Source: Blasia pusilla (Eukaryota; Marchantiophyta; Marchantiopsida; Blasiales). Taken from it: a stretch of DNA of 64,000 bases. Position numbers and translations under genes: made by a program. Positions within the stretch are counted from its first letter, which is position 1; each line of letters opens with the position of its first letter. Below, piece by piece: positions 45,081-56,935 of this stretch. The notes under the pieces were generated by a model that worked only from the letters and a program-made list of their open reading frames with translations, searched no databases and was not told the DNA's origin. Location: assembly GCA_050084515.1 (NCBI GenBank), contig CM114274.1:40734001-40798000 (forward strand). The letters run 5' to 3'.

Positions 45081-45777
45081 AAAAAGATATCTTCTTAGAG
45101 AGTTCATCTTGCATCGACCGCATCTGCCGCAGCTAGAAGGCCTGCCCTTACTCGAAGAAAGACTCAAGCTATGACAACGTGGTGCGGAAAATCAACTAAT
45201 CTATCATCTCATCGACAAACCATCCTCAACTCTAGACATCCCACAAAGGTCTATTTCCCCTAAACCCATACATTATTGATGCTCTCACCATCAGCATGAA
45301 ACCCAATATCCCAAATAACTTCCCAATATCCGAAAATCCCTCATACGTGCAGGGTAAGAGACCAGAATGGATAACCTGAGAATAATGTCGATGTTGCTCA
45401 TCGGCAGCTGCAAATCTCGACCCCAACTTGATCGTGAAGACAAATTCTCCAATCAGCAAGTCGTACTCTCTTGTACTAACGCTGCTCAAACCTCCTCAGT
45501 ATGCGGTGCGGGTCCAGCAGTAAGATGTGGCACTGGCAGCACAAAATGGCTACAGAACGGCATGACACTCGATAATGGGATGCGGCACTCCACAACATAT
45601 CCTCCTCAATCAGCAATACATACGCTCTGCTCCTTAGTGAAGCAGCGGCTCCGCGATCGAGATGGTGCGGTGTGGCCACGAGCGGCATGGTGCGGAAATC
45701 GGCGGCGCGTTGCGACTACAGACGTCACGGCACGGTACTCCTCAATCGTTGTGGAGCGGCTACCAATCACAACATAG

Positions 45778-46270
45778 CAAGGTTGCACAAGACAAATTCT
45801 GTGTCTATGTAGGCTCGGTACCTACGGCCCATACCTGCCGAGCCCGTCCCACTTGCAATGTAGACTTGAGCTCGACCAGCCCGCACCTAGTCTAGGAACC
45901 CGTTTCCCATTCTTACCACCCATTTTGTAGTCCGCCCTAGCCCACCCTAAGCCTGTACTGGCGCTAATTAGACCCGCACAAGGTAGGCTCGAGACCCACA
46001 TAAGGCCCGCACTGAGCATGCTCCGCGCCCGCCCAATGTGGGCCTAGCCTGCCTTGCAAACCTAGGTGTAGGCCCAACGCACGCCTGCCGCGAGCCAATA
46101 TAGGGTTAGGGCAGGCCGATGCGGGCTTAGTGTAGGTTGCATGTGAGCTTGATGCGAGCCAAGTGAGGGCTCATTGCCCGCACATCCATTTGATCCTTGC
46201 CCAACTTCCTTAATTGAACTCGCATCCATTCCCGCATCTCAAGCCTATGCAAGCCATTGGAGTAATAAAA
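45778..46270. repeat. GC-rich insert with hAT-like start
   Basis: Begins CAAGGTTGCAC, like the two MITEs, exactly where element B homology stops. The interior is rich in CCCGCAC/GCGGGC words. The matching far end and target duplication were not found, so borders are uncertain. Confidence 0.45.
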
Positions 46271-48369
46271 AAAACCCAGGCAAGGGACTCATTGGGCATG
46301 TCCCTTTCCATGCAATATAGAACATGAGATGCTTAAGTGCTCAATATGGACTAGTTGACCTCTATCTTGAGGGAGATGGTGGTGGTGGGAGCATGGATTG
46401 GAGAACCAAATTTATAGTCTAGAGGACAAGCTTTTACAAATATTTGTCTATATCATCCTCAAAGGTTGCATTGACTTATGTGTCAAAGGACTTATTTCCA
46501 ACACATGCTCAAGTGATTGTTCATACACACCGAGAATCGCACATGTATGCATTTGCATATATGTAATCACTTACTCAATCTTATGCCAAAAAAATAACGG
46601 ATAAATAAACCAACACAATCAAGGTTTGTATGGAGATTGGCAATTGTGTGGGATCCCCATGGTCTTGGTCGCATCATCCATATATAGCAATATGGATATT
46701 AACCTTCCATACATGTACCTACCTCTACAATTGATATCAGGTGCATATGCATATGTACAACACTTTGCTTTGAGAGGATTCATCCATAATCTCTTTGGTA
46801 TGCCTACAAGCCGGCCTCATGCGCAAGCTTAGATAGAGCAAACTTGTAGCAGTGGTATAATTTTTTGGCCTATTTGGCATGCTCTTGTTCAAGGATTTCC
46901 TAACACTCAAGGGATAATACTAAAGGCCACCATTGCACATTGAGTTTACTCTTTCATTATAGCATTAGTAAGAGATACCAAGAAACACTCAATGTAGGAA
47001 AACCAAGGATCTAAGGGAAATCCACAAAAATTGTGGAGATGGGTACCTATTACCTTGGGCCTCTCAAGATTCCCATTGAAGTTGCAAACCCGACGATTAT
47101 GTCTCCCCCCACTTGTAGATTTGCAAGTTCATTATGAGTCTCAAAAATCACACAAACTCAATTGGCGGCTCCACTGCAAGTCCCACAACACATGACATTT
47201 GAGATTTGAGGCTCTCTCAATCCATAAGACCTTACGAAGACTAGTTCAGAATCACTCTAGATAGACCTTACAAGTCACCACACCCGCACAATATTTGCAA
47301 ATGACACCCACAATACTTGCACGATACTTGCACATGGGACCGGAAATGGACTCATAATCTCAAAATGACATCACTTTACCCTTGATCACCTCTCCATTTT
47401 TTCCTTATTTTTGTCTTTTCACCTCAAGATTTTTCTATTTGTTAGTTAGTCTTATTCCTCTTTAATGTAACAAAGCCCTTGTTTCATACATCAACTTTTC
47501 TTAGTTTTTTTGCTATTTTTGCATGGTTATAGATAGAGGGTGGAGTAAAGGGGAGGGTTCAAGGAGTGGTTATGGGAGACTATAAGATGGGAAGTAAAAA
47601 AATCCATTTCGGATGTTATTGCTAGGTGGCGGATTACTTTAATCCCAAGACATAATAACATTGTCGTGTGTTATATCTCCTCATTAGTGCAATATTTGGT
47701 ATCTTGGATTGGACGGGGAAACAAGCTTATAGTATGGACAAGTGCCAAGAGCAAGGGGCATTAGTAGCACATATGGGGGAGGCAGTGATATACCTCTGCA
47801 CATGATCATATGAGAAGCACATAGCTATGTGTGATGTGTAGGTGGATCAAGTTCCAACGCATGTCAACAATACATCTGAAATGCCATTATGGAAAAGTTC
47901 AAAAATAGTGCAATGAATCAATAATATCTCTAAACTTCCAAAGTGCATGTAAGACATGATCTTGAGATTCACTTTAGATGGTCGTCGCCGCATGATGATA
48001 GCAACTTATAAGGCAGTGCTCGGGGCTCTTGAGTGAGAAGAGGATCAAGAGGGATGGGTGTTGGATACACTAATACCCAGCAACTATGACCAAGCTTTAT
48101 GGGTATCAATTTTACAAGGAGCTGGTAGCCCATTTCAAGACTTTTGCTTGACAATGTGTTATTTTGGATCTTTATTACACTCAAACGGCCTCCACACAAT
48201 ATTTCCAACTCCAACTCCAACTCCAACCAACTCCAACTTATCCATCCCACATACATTTTCTACCTCGATCTTATAACCTCATATGTGGAGATCCCTTAAA
48301 TTTTCAATTAGGTTCTAAGCTAGGTTGTAGTCTCCTTCAAATCTAGCTCTTGTGGAACTAGGGGATTGA
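46271..48369. other. No gene recognised
   Basis: AT-rich sequence with short frames only. A short run of CCAACT units lies at about 48206-48240. Confidence 0.45.
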
Positions 48370-48498
48370 TTAGAGATATTTTGGTACACGAGCGTCTATG
48401 TATGTGGATGCAATGAGTGAGTATGGTATCTTGTATTCATGTACAAGTGAATGATGATAGTGATGTATGTTGTGTAGTGATATGCATGCGCATGACAC
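48370..48498 (+). repeat. Isolated LTR tail of the methyltransferase-gypsy lineage
   Basis: Plus-strand match to the ~125-bp tail repeat: GAGATATTTTGGTAC at the start, ATGTATGTTGTGTAG in the middle, ATGCGCATGACA at the end. No LTR body was recognised beside it. Confidence 0.65.
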
Positions 48499-48704
48499 AT
48501 GTGAGCTTAGGATGTAATGATGAAATCAAATCGGATCCATCTAGCTTAGAGAGAGAAAGCAATCAAGATATATAGTCATTAGTAGAAGCCTTAGGAGAAC
48601 TTAGCACTAGTAAAGGAAGGAGAGGAAAACTACAGAAATCGAGATCTAGACGGAGAAGCTTATGCATAAAGTTAGAGAAGAATCGAGCAAGATCAAGCTT
48701 TTGC

Positions 48705-49170
48705 ATAAATCGAGTATTCAATAATTTTTTTCGTAAAAAATTCCCAAAATTTCCATCAAACATCCTATCATTGACATGACACCTATTTTTATCTAGTATA
48801 TGGAAACCGAAAACTCAAATATTTCGTAAATTTTATTTAAAAAATCCCAAAAATTCCATACAAAATTTTCAGATGAACCTTGAGCAATATTCTCGCTAGA
48901 ATCTTGGAGTGTTCCCTCTTGTAATTATGTAGATCTAAAGAAAATTATAAATACCTATTTAAGGGGAAGAGGGTTCCCCACTTCAAGACCCAATACCAAA
49001 ATTTTGCAGAAATCAAACCTTCAATAATTTTTTTCAAAAATTTCTTGAATATTCAATCACAATTTTTCCATAAGAAATCCCATATTTCATATGGAATTTT
49101 TTTTACCTACATGGAAACCAAAAACTTGAATATTCCATAATTTTTTCAAAATAATTTCCAAAATTTCCAG
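48705..49170. repeat. Degenerate AT-rich repeat, two units ~305 bp apart
   Basis: Words TTCAATAATTTTTTTC, ATGGAAACC(G/A)AAAACT and CCAAAATTTCCA recur in the same order at about 48.71-48.87 and 49.01-49.17 kb. Confidence 0.55.
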
Positions 49171-49683
49171 ATGGAATAATATATTGAAGCTTTCCCAAAA
49201 TGTGTAAGGCATCTAAATGTAAGATTTTTTATAATTCATTCGGCTTGCTAAAGTTGGTGTAGTGACTTTAGTGTTTCCTTTTTGCACTACAAGTATTATA
49301 TGGTATTTAAGAATATTTGAAGATCAGTAATAAGATGGGCTATGCTTAAAATATTGAAAATTCAATTCCGATAGAGAAATTCTATGAATATGGCCCCCAT
49401 AAGCCTCTCCACCATTTACCACCAACTAAAATGAACTGTGAGATTCTATGGCAGGGACCAAAAAAGATTGACTTTCAGTACATGATGTACATGCAACACC
49501 AGATTATGAATGTAGAGTTTAAAACACTTCACTATGAAGGAAAAAAGGTGTGTAATGAAAGAAAGAGCAAAATTTACTTTGATTGAGTTGGATCAGTTGA
49601 AAGTATTCAAATATGGAAATTTTGTAAATATAAAATGTACATCTTAGTGTTAATGTCGTGAAGACCTACTGTTGACATGCTGC
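49171..49683. other. No gene recognised
   Basis: AT-rich, short frames only. Confidence 0.4.
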
Positions 49684-49691
49684 TTCAATAG

Positions 49692-49989
49692 CAAGGTTGC
49701 ATGTGGACAAAGTCCGTGTTCGTGGACATGTCCATGTCCGTGGACTTATGTCCATCCTATGGAAGGACTTGTCCGTATGGGCCCCACCTTTCCCTTCTTT
49801 CTCATTCTCCTTACTTGCCTTCGTGTTCCATACTCGCCCATTTTTTCATCCCTCCACCTCCACTCCCTCCTCCCTCATTACTCCTCTCATCCTTGCCTTG
49901 CCTTCCATCATGGACTAAAAGTGTGGGTCACACCTCTTGGAACTCATGTCCGTCCTAAGGAAGGACTTGTCCGTTTTTGTGCAACCATG
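49692..49989. mobile_element. hAT-like MITE 2, 298 bp
   Basis: Ends CAAGGTTGCA and, inverted, CATGGTTGCAC. Flanking 8-mers TTCAATAG (49684-49691) and TTCAAGAG (49990-49997) match at 7 of 8. Subterminal GGACAAAGTCCGTG and GGACAAGTCC words recur in both orientations. Shares ends with MITE 1. Confidence 0.72.
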
Positions 49990-49997
49990 TTCAAGAG

Positions 49998-50892
49998 ATG
50001 CTTAAACAATCTTCTGCTTCCAATTGTACTCTTGGGAGTCTCTTCCATTTACTATCCATAAATTTTCTCCTTCACATCTCAAGGTTGATCCCTCGACTTC
50101 TTGCTTCGAGACTATTCAAGCATCTCTCAAAGATACGCTTGAATGATATTATGCATGGTTTCCCATGTGACCAAATCATTCAAACTATGGGGACTCCTAC
50201 CAATAACATGGACAACCAAAATTTCTATTAATAGCCCCATAAAAGTTCCCGTTCTCCCCCACAAAAATTCCCTTGAGGAAGTATTTATAGCAATTTTTGT
50301 GGATACCTTGGCCCCCCTTTGAGTGGCCCTACGTTAGGTCGTTTCATACACAAGGCTCAACTAGTACCAACATTCTTTGTAAAAATTTATAAATTTCTAA
50401 TAGGAATCTGAAAGTTTAGACAAATTTTTGAAATCAAATCATGGATATTTTTGGTAGGAATGCGAAATTTCTAGTTGGGATTTGTAAATTATTGAACGGG
50501 AATGACTTTTTGTTGAGAATTCAGTGGTATGTGTAAAATAACTACTAGAGCGCTGGTCATATATAGGACAGATAGAGGTCTTACCAATGTGTGGGAGATC
50601 CTATCGAGGCTTCACCTAGATCCATAGCGGGGCTTCTCCCCAACTCCCCAATTTCTCTTCGCAAGTGAGAGAAAGCGTTCATCCAATTGAGATACAATGG
50701 AAAATGATAGCTTTGGATTCCAACATTTCTTACCACTTTCTTCCTTCTGGAAAATAAATTGTTCATATTCCGACACAACTTAAAAAATCCCATCTTAAAC
50801 ATAATGCATGTTTGTCTGAGTAAAACCTTGCAACAAAATCGAGGTGCCCCGTGGTCTTCCAACTTTTCATGTCAATAATGTACATTTAGTGA
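49998..50892. other. No gene recognised
   Basis: AT-rich spacer with short frames only. Confidence 0.4.
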
Positions 50893-51403
50893 TGTCATGT
50901 CTTTTAGGATAGGTCGGCGAGATCTAGTAGAGCGCCTTCTGAAATATTAGAGGATAGCCTCAAGAGGACAAGGATGACCTGTTGAGGCCATGTGTAACTT
51001 GAGAGAGTAGGTTTCCCCTTCGTTTCAGCTCATTTGGAGCTATATTGAGGAACTTACTATTTTTGATAGGTTATTTTTTTTATTAAATTTGACTTTCTAC
51101 TTTGGGATGTGGCCCTTGACGTGCTACAGAGGGTCAAGAGCCAAGGAGGTGACGTGCAAGCATAGGTTACGGTGGAGAAGGCTTGGGAGAGGAAAGAGGA
51201 TATACCTCCAAGAGAGAGAGCTTGAGAGCTCATTCTCTCTTTGTTGAACCTCTTGGCATGAGGGGACGGAGCTATGGTCCTCCTTGCTTTGTGTGTGTAA
51301 CCCAAGCCTCTCATTAGGAGAGCGGGTTTGGTTTGACATGTGAGAGAGTGCACACCATGGAGAGCTTGGTGTGAGATGTGGGGAGAGATACGATTGATTT
51401 ACA
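50893..51403 (+). repeat. LTR body of the methyltransferase-gypsy lineage, plus strand
   Basis: Matches element C's LTR body read in reverse: TGTCATGTCTTTTAGGATAG at the start, promoter-like GGATATACCTCC, CTCATTCTCTCTTTGTTGAA, ending GATTTACA. It runs directly into a leader-like sequence without a tail repeat, as expected of a 5' LTR. Confidence 0.78.
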
Positions 51404-52060
51404 AAGAGAGAATGAGTGAGTAAGAGAGTTTAAATGGAGGACCTCCCTGGTCACTTGCTGATGTGCAAGTTGGGGATTGTGTTCCGAGTTTGGCGGCTTA
51501 TGGGAGTGCTCACCGGAGCAAGAGCCGTGCAAATTTTTTGTTTTTCAATGCTGATTTTTTGTACGGGAGAGTGGCACGTGGAAGCGCTACCAAAATTTGG
51601 TTACAAATTAAGTATGGGGGCGGGTTGCCCCATGCTTGTGCTCTTGGGAGTACCTTGTAGCTTGCTGATTGTGGGGTTCACAGGTTTTCAGTTTTTGTTG
51701 GGAGAAATCAGCGCGGAAGCGTTGACAAAATGCTGCCCAACGTCTCTTCTCCTTTTTGTAGGAGAAGAGACGTTGGGCTGCATGTCATTCCGTGTCAATT
51801 TTTTCTAGTGAATTGAATGGAGAAACCAATTGACGAGGTTGTCGATTGGGAAGCTTCATACGCTGTTGAAGAAGTAGTGCACGATTTTGAGTTTGGAGCA
51901 CAAAGTTGTGGTTGATTGAGCAAGCTGCCATAGCTATGATTCCATGTGAGAGAAATTTTGAAATACCTTCATAACTCTTTATGCGCGGGTTAGAAAAGAT
52001 GAAAATTTTTTATTTTTAGAGGACCAACAGGTGAAACCCTTTGGTGGGAAAGAAGTTGGA
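51404..52060 (+). other. Leader remnant following the 50.9-kb LTR
   Basis: Homologous to the reverse complement of about 61260-61690 (element C leader): shared GGAGTGCTCA, GGGTTGCCCCATGC and AGCTTGCTGATT words. Contains a hairpin with 18-bp arms at 51735-51778. No gag follows, so the element is truncated. Confidence 0.65.
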
Positions 52061-52339
52061 TGAAAATTATTTTAGGGGCCGAGTTGACCCACCAATTGTG
52101 GAGTTAGTGGGAATTTGTGGGCATATGATCCCTATTAGTTGAGTAAGAGTTAAAATAATTTCTCTTAATAGTAGGAGGGAGGGGAGTCGGAGTGCGCCAA
52201 TTATGGCCGCCCTATTACTATCATTCACCTTGAGCCGCCGCGGGTTGTTTGGGCCGACGCGCGTGTTCGCTGCTGGTTTTGCCGCGGCCGCATTCTTCCG
52301 GGAGTTAGCAGGAAATTTTGGGGGAGGAGGCATGTAAGG
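52061..52339. other. No gene recognised
   Basis: Transition from retroelement leader to GC-rich sequence; no coding evidence. Confidence 0.4.
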
Positions 52340-53250
52340 CCCGACGCTCCTCGCGCCTATTCGTCCTCGGGTTAGCTAACCCGAGGTCAGACTCGTGCAA
52401 AGGGTGATGCAAAACTAATTTCCTTCAGCGTACTCGAAATTGGGCTGGAACCTTTTAAATGAGCACACCATCCACTACATTAGAATTCCATGCATTAAAC
52501 ATTTTAATCTGTTATCCAAAATAGAATCTAACACGTTAAAATCTTTACCTCGGATTAACTAACCCGAAGATGAATATCCTTCGGGCGCGCCGTTTGGATC
52601 TTTGTGGTTGAATACCCACGTGCTGCCGCAACGTAGCCCTACTGCGGGCCAGTACCTGCCTACGCCGCCTGTCCTACTGCGGCAACCACGTTTGCCGCAG
52701 TCGCTGACCCCGTATCTGTCTAAGTCGAGATACCACTCGACTCCTGTGCTCGGCCGCCACGACTGCTCCTGTGGTAAGTCACCTTCGGGCGATTTTTTGT
52801 TTCACAGTTGTTTCCCCGCAGGTTGACCGCCTACTGCCGCGACCTAGCGTGCTCCCTACCGCCGATGTTGCTTACCGCGTCCATTTTGCCCACTTCCGGC
52901 CCGCCGCTCTCGCGTCCATACCGCCGTAACTCTCCAGCCGCCGCCCTGAACCCTTGCCGCGTCCCCGGCCCTCACGGCCGCGGGTCCGCTTCTGCCCGCG
53001 TTTTGCGGCTCCTTTGCGGCATGCCCAACTGCGGCACCTGTTCACGGCCTGCGTTGCTACTCCTGCCCGGGAGTCCGCCCTTTTCCCGCAATTGTATCCT
53101 TTGGCCTCGACCGCGTTGTCTTCGCTGCGTTTCAGTTCCGCCCGTGGTCGTGGTCAACTGCGGGGTCATTGTCATCGCGGTTAGTATGTTTGTTGTCAAA
53201 AGCCCTTGTCCGTCGTCAAGTGCAGCCACTTAGCCGACGGTTGTGATTAC
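52340..53250. other. GC- and CpG-rich segment
   Basis: Especially 52570-53240: many CCGC, GCGG and CGCG words, in contrast with CpG-poor surroundings. The 141-codon frame at 52808-53233 is Pro/Arg/Cys-rich and looks compositional rather than a real protein. Possibly a promoter/CpG-rich leader of an element or exposed gene fragment. Related 22-bp palindromes lie at 52365-52386 (perfect) and 52548-52569. Confidence 0.55.
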
Positions 53251-53387
53251 AGGTCATCGACGGAGCTTTTGGTCACCGCGAGCACACATGCTATTGTTAC
53301 CCTTATTGTAGGCACCAGACAACCGGCTGGCATTGATGTTTGAGGTGACATTTTGAGTGATGGGGTCGTAGGCTCCTTGTTTGCTCC

Positions 53388-53994
53388 GCTATGTATAGTG
53401 ATTGGTAGCCGCTCGCCGAAGATCGAGTACAGTGCTGTGATGCCCGTAGTCGCAACGCGCCGTCGATTGATGTGTTGTGCCGCTCGCGGCCGCACTGCAC
53501 CATCTCGATCGCGGCGCCACACCATTATTGGGAGCGGAGTATTTGTGTTGATTGAGGAGAGTATGCCGCTGTGTGCCACACCCCATCACCCAGTGCTGTG
53601 CCGTTTGGAGCCGTTTTGTGGCACCATTATCGCATCGTATTGCTCGACCCGCACTGCACATCAAGGAGATTTGAGCATCGTCAATACCAGAGGAGTACGA
53701 CCTGCTGATTGGAGGAGTTTGTCTTCACAGCACAGTTGGGGTCAAGATTTGCACTTGTTGAGGATCACATTCACATATGTTGTTAGGTTATCCATTCTGG
53801 TCTTTTGCCCTACACGTGTTAGGGATTTCCGGGTATTAGGCAGTTATTTGGGATATTGGGTTTCGTGTAGATGCTGAGAGCATCGATGATGTATGGGTTT
53901 AGGGGAGATAGACTTGTGTAGGATGTCCAGAGTTGAGAGTATTTACTGTTGATGAGATGATAGGACAGTAGCAAATTTTCCGCACCACGCCGCT
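53388..53994 (+). repeat. Inverted leader fragment of the methyltransferase-gypsy lineage
   Basis: Matches the reverse complement of the element C leader at about 60310-60912 (GATTGGTAGCCGCTCG, then CCGCACCACGCCGCT at the end). It stops exactly where element C's LTR region starts (53995), as if C inserted into an older copy in opposite orientation. Confidence 0.8.
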
Positions 53995-54765
53995 TGTCGT
54001 GCGCATACACATTGCTACACAACATACATCGCTGTCACCGAACACACACACAAACACGCACGATCCCATGCTAACTCATGACATCCTAACAACGAGACAA
54101 GAAGTACCAAAATATCTCCAATAAAGTAAGATCCAATCTCTCTCTACACAATCTCAAACCATAGCTCTCAAAGGTGTGCACTCTCTTTCATGTCAAACCA
54201 AACCCACTCTCCTAATGAGAGGTTTCAGTTACACTCACAAGGCAAGGGACCATAGCTCCGCCGCCTCATGCCAAGAGGTTCAACAAAGAGAGAATGAGCT
54301 CTCAAGCTCTCTCTCCTTGGGATATATACCCTCTCCTCTCCCAAGCTCTCTCCATGGTAACCTATTCTCCCAAGTCACCTCTTTGGCTCTTGACCTAATG
54401 TAGGAGGTCAAGGGCCACTTACCAAAAATAGAAAGTCAATCATATACTCAAAATGGTACTTACCTAAAATAGTAAGTTCCTCAATATGGCTCCAAATGAG
54501 CCAAAACGAAGGGGAAACCTACTCTCTCAAGTTTCCCGAGGCCTCAGCCGGTCATCCTCGACCTCCTAGGCATATCCTCCACTACTCTTAAAGACGCTCT
54601 ACTAGATCTCACCGATCTATCCTAAAGGACGTGACAATTGTCGTGCGCATACACATCGCTACACAACATACATCCCTGTCACCGAACACACACACAAACA
54701 CGCACGATCCCATGCTAACTCATGACATCCAAACAACGAGACAAGAAGTACCAAAATATCTCCAA
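53995..54765 (-). repeat. Element C 3' LTR region with two tail repeats
   Basis: Tails at 53995-54121 and 54639-54765 bracket an LTR body (54122-54636; minus strand TGTCACGTCC start). Each tail reads TTGGAGATATTTTGG... to ...GCGCACGACA. A TATA-like GGGTATATATCCC lies in the body. Polypurine tract CTAGGGGGGCG follows at 54767-54777. Confidence 0.85.
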
Positions 54766-54952
54766 TCGCCCCCCTAGCTGGTGGTTAGGTCCCTCTAACT
54801 CCAGATAGCCATCGATCCCTACCTACCATGACATACATCTCTCGGACGCCAAGAGCAAGAAGGTCGAGTGCTCATGTGGCCGCATCGTTAGTTACCTTCA
54901 TGTCATCCATGTCAAAGAAAAAGTCGAGATCGAAACCTATCTAGTATCTCCT

Positions 54953-56285
54953 CTATGTACATCTGGGACACATCCATCGTCCCCGAGGAACCCTAGTGAG
55001 AGGTGGCATCAGACATGCCATATGCCAACCTCTCAAACAACCATCACAGACTAGCATCGTGGACGCACCATGGGCAGAACCACACAACATACAACGCAAG
55101 CCTGCAGGAACTATTGCTAAGCTCGGATCCACTGTACTATCAATGTTAGGAAGGTGACATGGTGCACAATTACGCATGGTCCTTCCATACCATACCATCG
55201 CGTCCCTCCAGCAAGAGAACACCGGATGGCAAAACGTCACGCACTCTTAAGATAGCGCGCCCTGCAGTCACATCCAATGTCGTCGGTGCCGTCTGCTGCA
55301 AGTAGACATAATCTCCTTGATGAAACCTCCGGATAGCTGGTCGATAAACACCACCCCGAATAGTCGCATACCTCAACGTATCTCGATGTTACGCAATCGC
55401 CAAGTTCTCGAACGCCATGGGCATCACTCTCCGAAACAACTCAGCCCTCTGAGAACATGCTCGTACCCATACATCTGGGTTATCAAGGTCCAACACCTCA
55501 CCATCATCTCGACGAATGGCCGCAGGTAAATCTGGCTCTCGGCCATAAAGTAGCAAGTACGGTGAAAAAGACGCTAAGGATGCCTGCTTGCTGAATCTGT
55601 ATCCTATCGCCAACCATGGCAACTGGAGGTCCCAATCTCCTAGGTGCCCTCTCTACAAGCCATACTTGCATAAGCCCCTCTTCACCGTTTGCACAACTCT
55701 CTCGCTAATCCATCCGCCTCGGGATGATCTCGCGAAGTCGTGCGGTGGTCGATCAGCGCCTGATCACACAAGGCCTAGAACTCACCGCAAAACTCGGTAC
55801 CCTAGTCTCTCAACACCTCAGCCGGTGCGCCATAATGACTCAGCACTTTGTCAAGGAAGGCATAAGCTACTCCCTCACTCGCTTTGTCAGGCAATGCAAC
55901 CAACTCGATCCACTTCGAGAAGTGCTCGACCATCACCAACACATAACGACTGTGACGCTCCGTCAAAGGCAAAGGTCCTGAGCCCATGATCGGTAATGGA
56001 TGCAACTGTGGAGTCGGAGCATTGAACGATGCTCGGAGCCGATCACACACCATGCACCTGGCAACAAATCGTTGAACGCCGTCGCATGCCTCGCCACCAA
56101 TATCGAACTGGAGCAAGTCAGACGTCCGCTTCACCCCAAAGTGACCCAACTCCTCGTGGGCATGTTGCACTAGTCGTGCTCTCTGTGAAGGATGCGGCAC
56201 TACGCGTACTCTGCCATCCTCCCAAACCCTCAAAACATGTGTCCCCTCCCAATGGAACCGTCTGGCCCGCTATAGGACCCGATCT
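54953..56285 (-). pseudogene. Element C integrase with intact PHD finger
   Basis: Zinc region HEELGHFGVKRT and CMVCDRLRASFNAPT; a deletion removes the RWxxDFAG block; MLVMVEHFSKWIEL-type core sequence and AIGYRFSKQASLASFSPYL follow, then RRFHQGDYVYLQQTAPTTLD. The C-terminal PHD finger is complete: CMLCGSAHGA, CDGCLRGWHMAC and WMCPRCT. It is the best-preserved PHD finger besides A. Confidence 0.88.
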
Positions 56286-56894
56286 CCATCACTTCAGTGG
56301 TTGATGATCAGTGATGATGGGAAAGGGGTTGCCAAATAAGTAACATCTAAAATGCGCGACAGCCCACACCGCAACCAAGCACTCACTCTCATACGAGCTG
56401 TACTTCGCCTCTGCAGCATTGTTCGAGCGGCTAGCGTTAGCCACCACGAACTCTCTACCCTCATCATCATGTTGGGTGAGCACCGCTCCAAGCACCAACA
56501 TGCTCCAATTTGTGTGCAACTAGAAAGGAAGCCCCCTGATCGGTCTCCTCAAGATGGGCGCAGACGTCAACTTGTCCTTGAGCAACTGAAATGCTCGCTC
56601 TTGCTCATCCCCCCAATGCCACTCGTGATCCACCTTGGTCAGCAAGGTCTGTGGCTTTGCAATCAAACTGAATCCCTTGACGTATCAACGATAGAAGTTT
56701 GCCAATCCCATGAATGTGCGAACCCGGCTCACATCTCTAGGGCGTAGAATGCGGGAGATAGCCTCTACCTTCGTTTGCTGAACACCAAGGCCCCCTGGAT
56801 ATATCGTATGACCCAAGTACTCAATCTGGTTGTAGAAGAACTTGCACTTGCCTGGATGTAGCTTCAGCCCATGTAATTGCAATCGTCGAAACAC
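56286..56894 (-). pseudogene. Element C RNase H and RT thumb
   Basis: LKLHPGKCKFFYNQIEYLGH, TFMGLANFYR, then HTNWSMLVLGAVLTQHDDEG, SSYESECLVAVWAVAHFRC and IITDHQPLK, ending at a deletion junction. Confidence 0.88.
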
Positions 56895-56935
56895 CTCCTC
56901 TAGATGTCGCTCATGCTCCTCGACCGAGTGTCAGC

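Larger units (their letters stand above)
43921..45176 (+). mobile_element. Solo LTR-like insertion in element B
   Basis: 1256 bp, begins TGTCGTATAG and ends CTATGACA (TGTC...GACA ends), flanked by a 4-bp duplication ACGT (43917-43920, 45177-45180). Removing it restores collinearity with element C. It contains a strong TATA box, a TG microsatellite (44481-44501), two related promoter-distal blocks containing GGAT(C/T)ACCCCTCTTGGGAGA spaced about 160 bp apart, and two small open frames. No polymerase genes. A solo LTR of an unrelated family is most likely. Confidence 0.8.
35642..45777 (-). mobile_element. Element B: Ty3/gypsy with DNA methyltransferase and PHD finger
   Basis: Same gene order as A and C, closer in sequence to C. 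LTR region 35642-36306, integrase-PHD, RNase H, RT, methyltransferase, protease, gag, leader. A solo-LTR-like insertion (43921-45176) sits in the leader. The element has many stops, several of the TGG-to-TAG or CGA-to-TGA kind, plus a long palindrome between RNase H and integrase. Homology with C ends at AACATAG (45777), where CAAGGTTGCAC begins; the 5' LTR is not visible. Confidence 0.87.
43838..45777 (-). other. Element B leader, interrupted by an LTR insertion
   Basis: Collinear with the leader of element C (60109-60912) except for the 43921-45176 insertion. Non-coding by appearance, rich in GCGGC words. Confidence 0.75.

Noticed and set aside
49692-49989. Interpreting the repeated GTCC/GGAC words as a gene
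   Set aside because: Overlapping short frames arise from inverted subterminal repeats of the MITE.
52808-53233. 141-codon Pro/Arg/Cys-rich frame
   Set aside because: Explained by GC-rich composition; no domain, and alternative frames are equally open.
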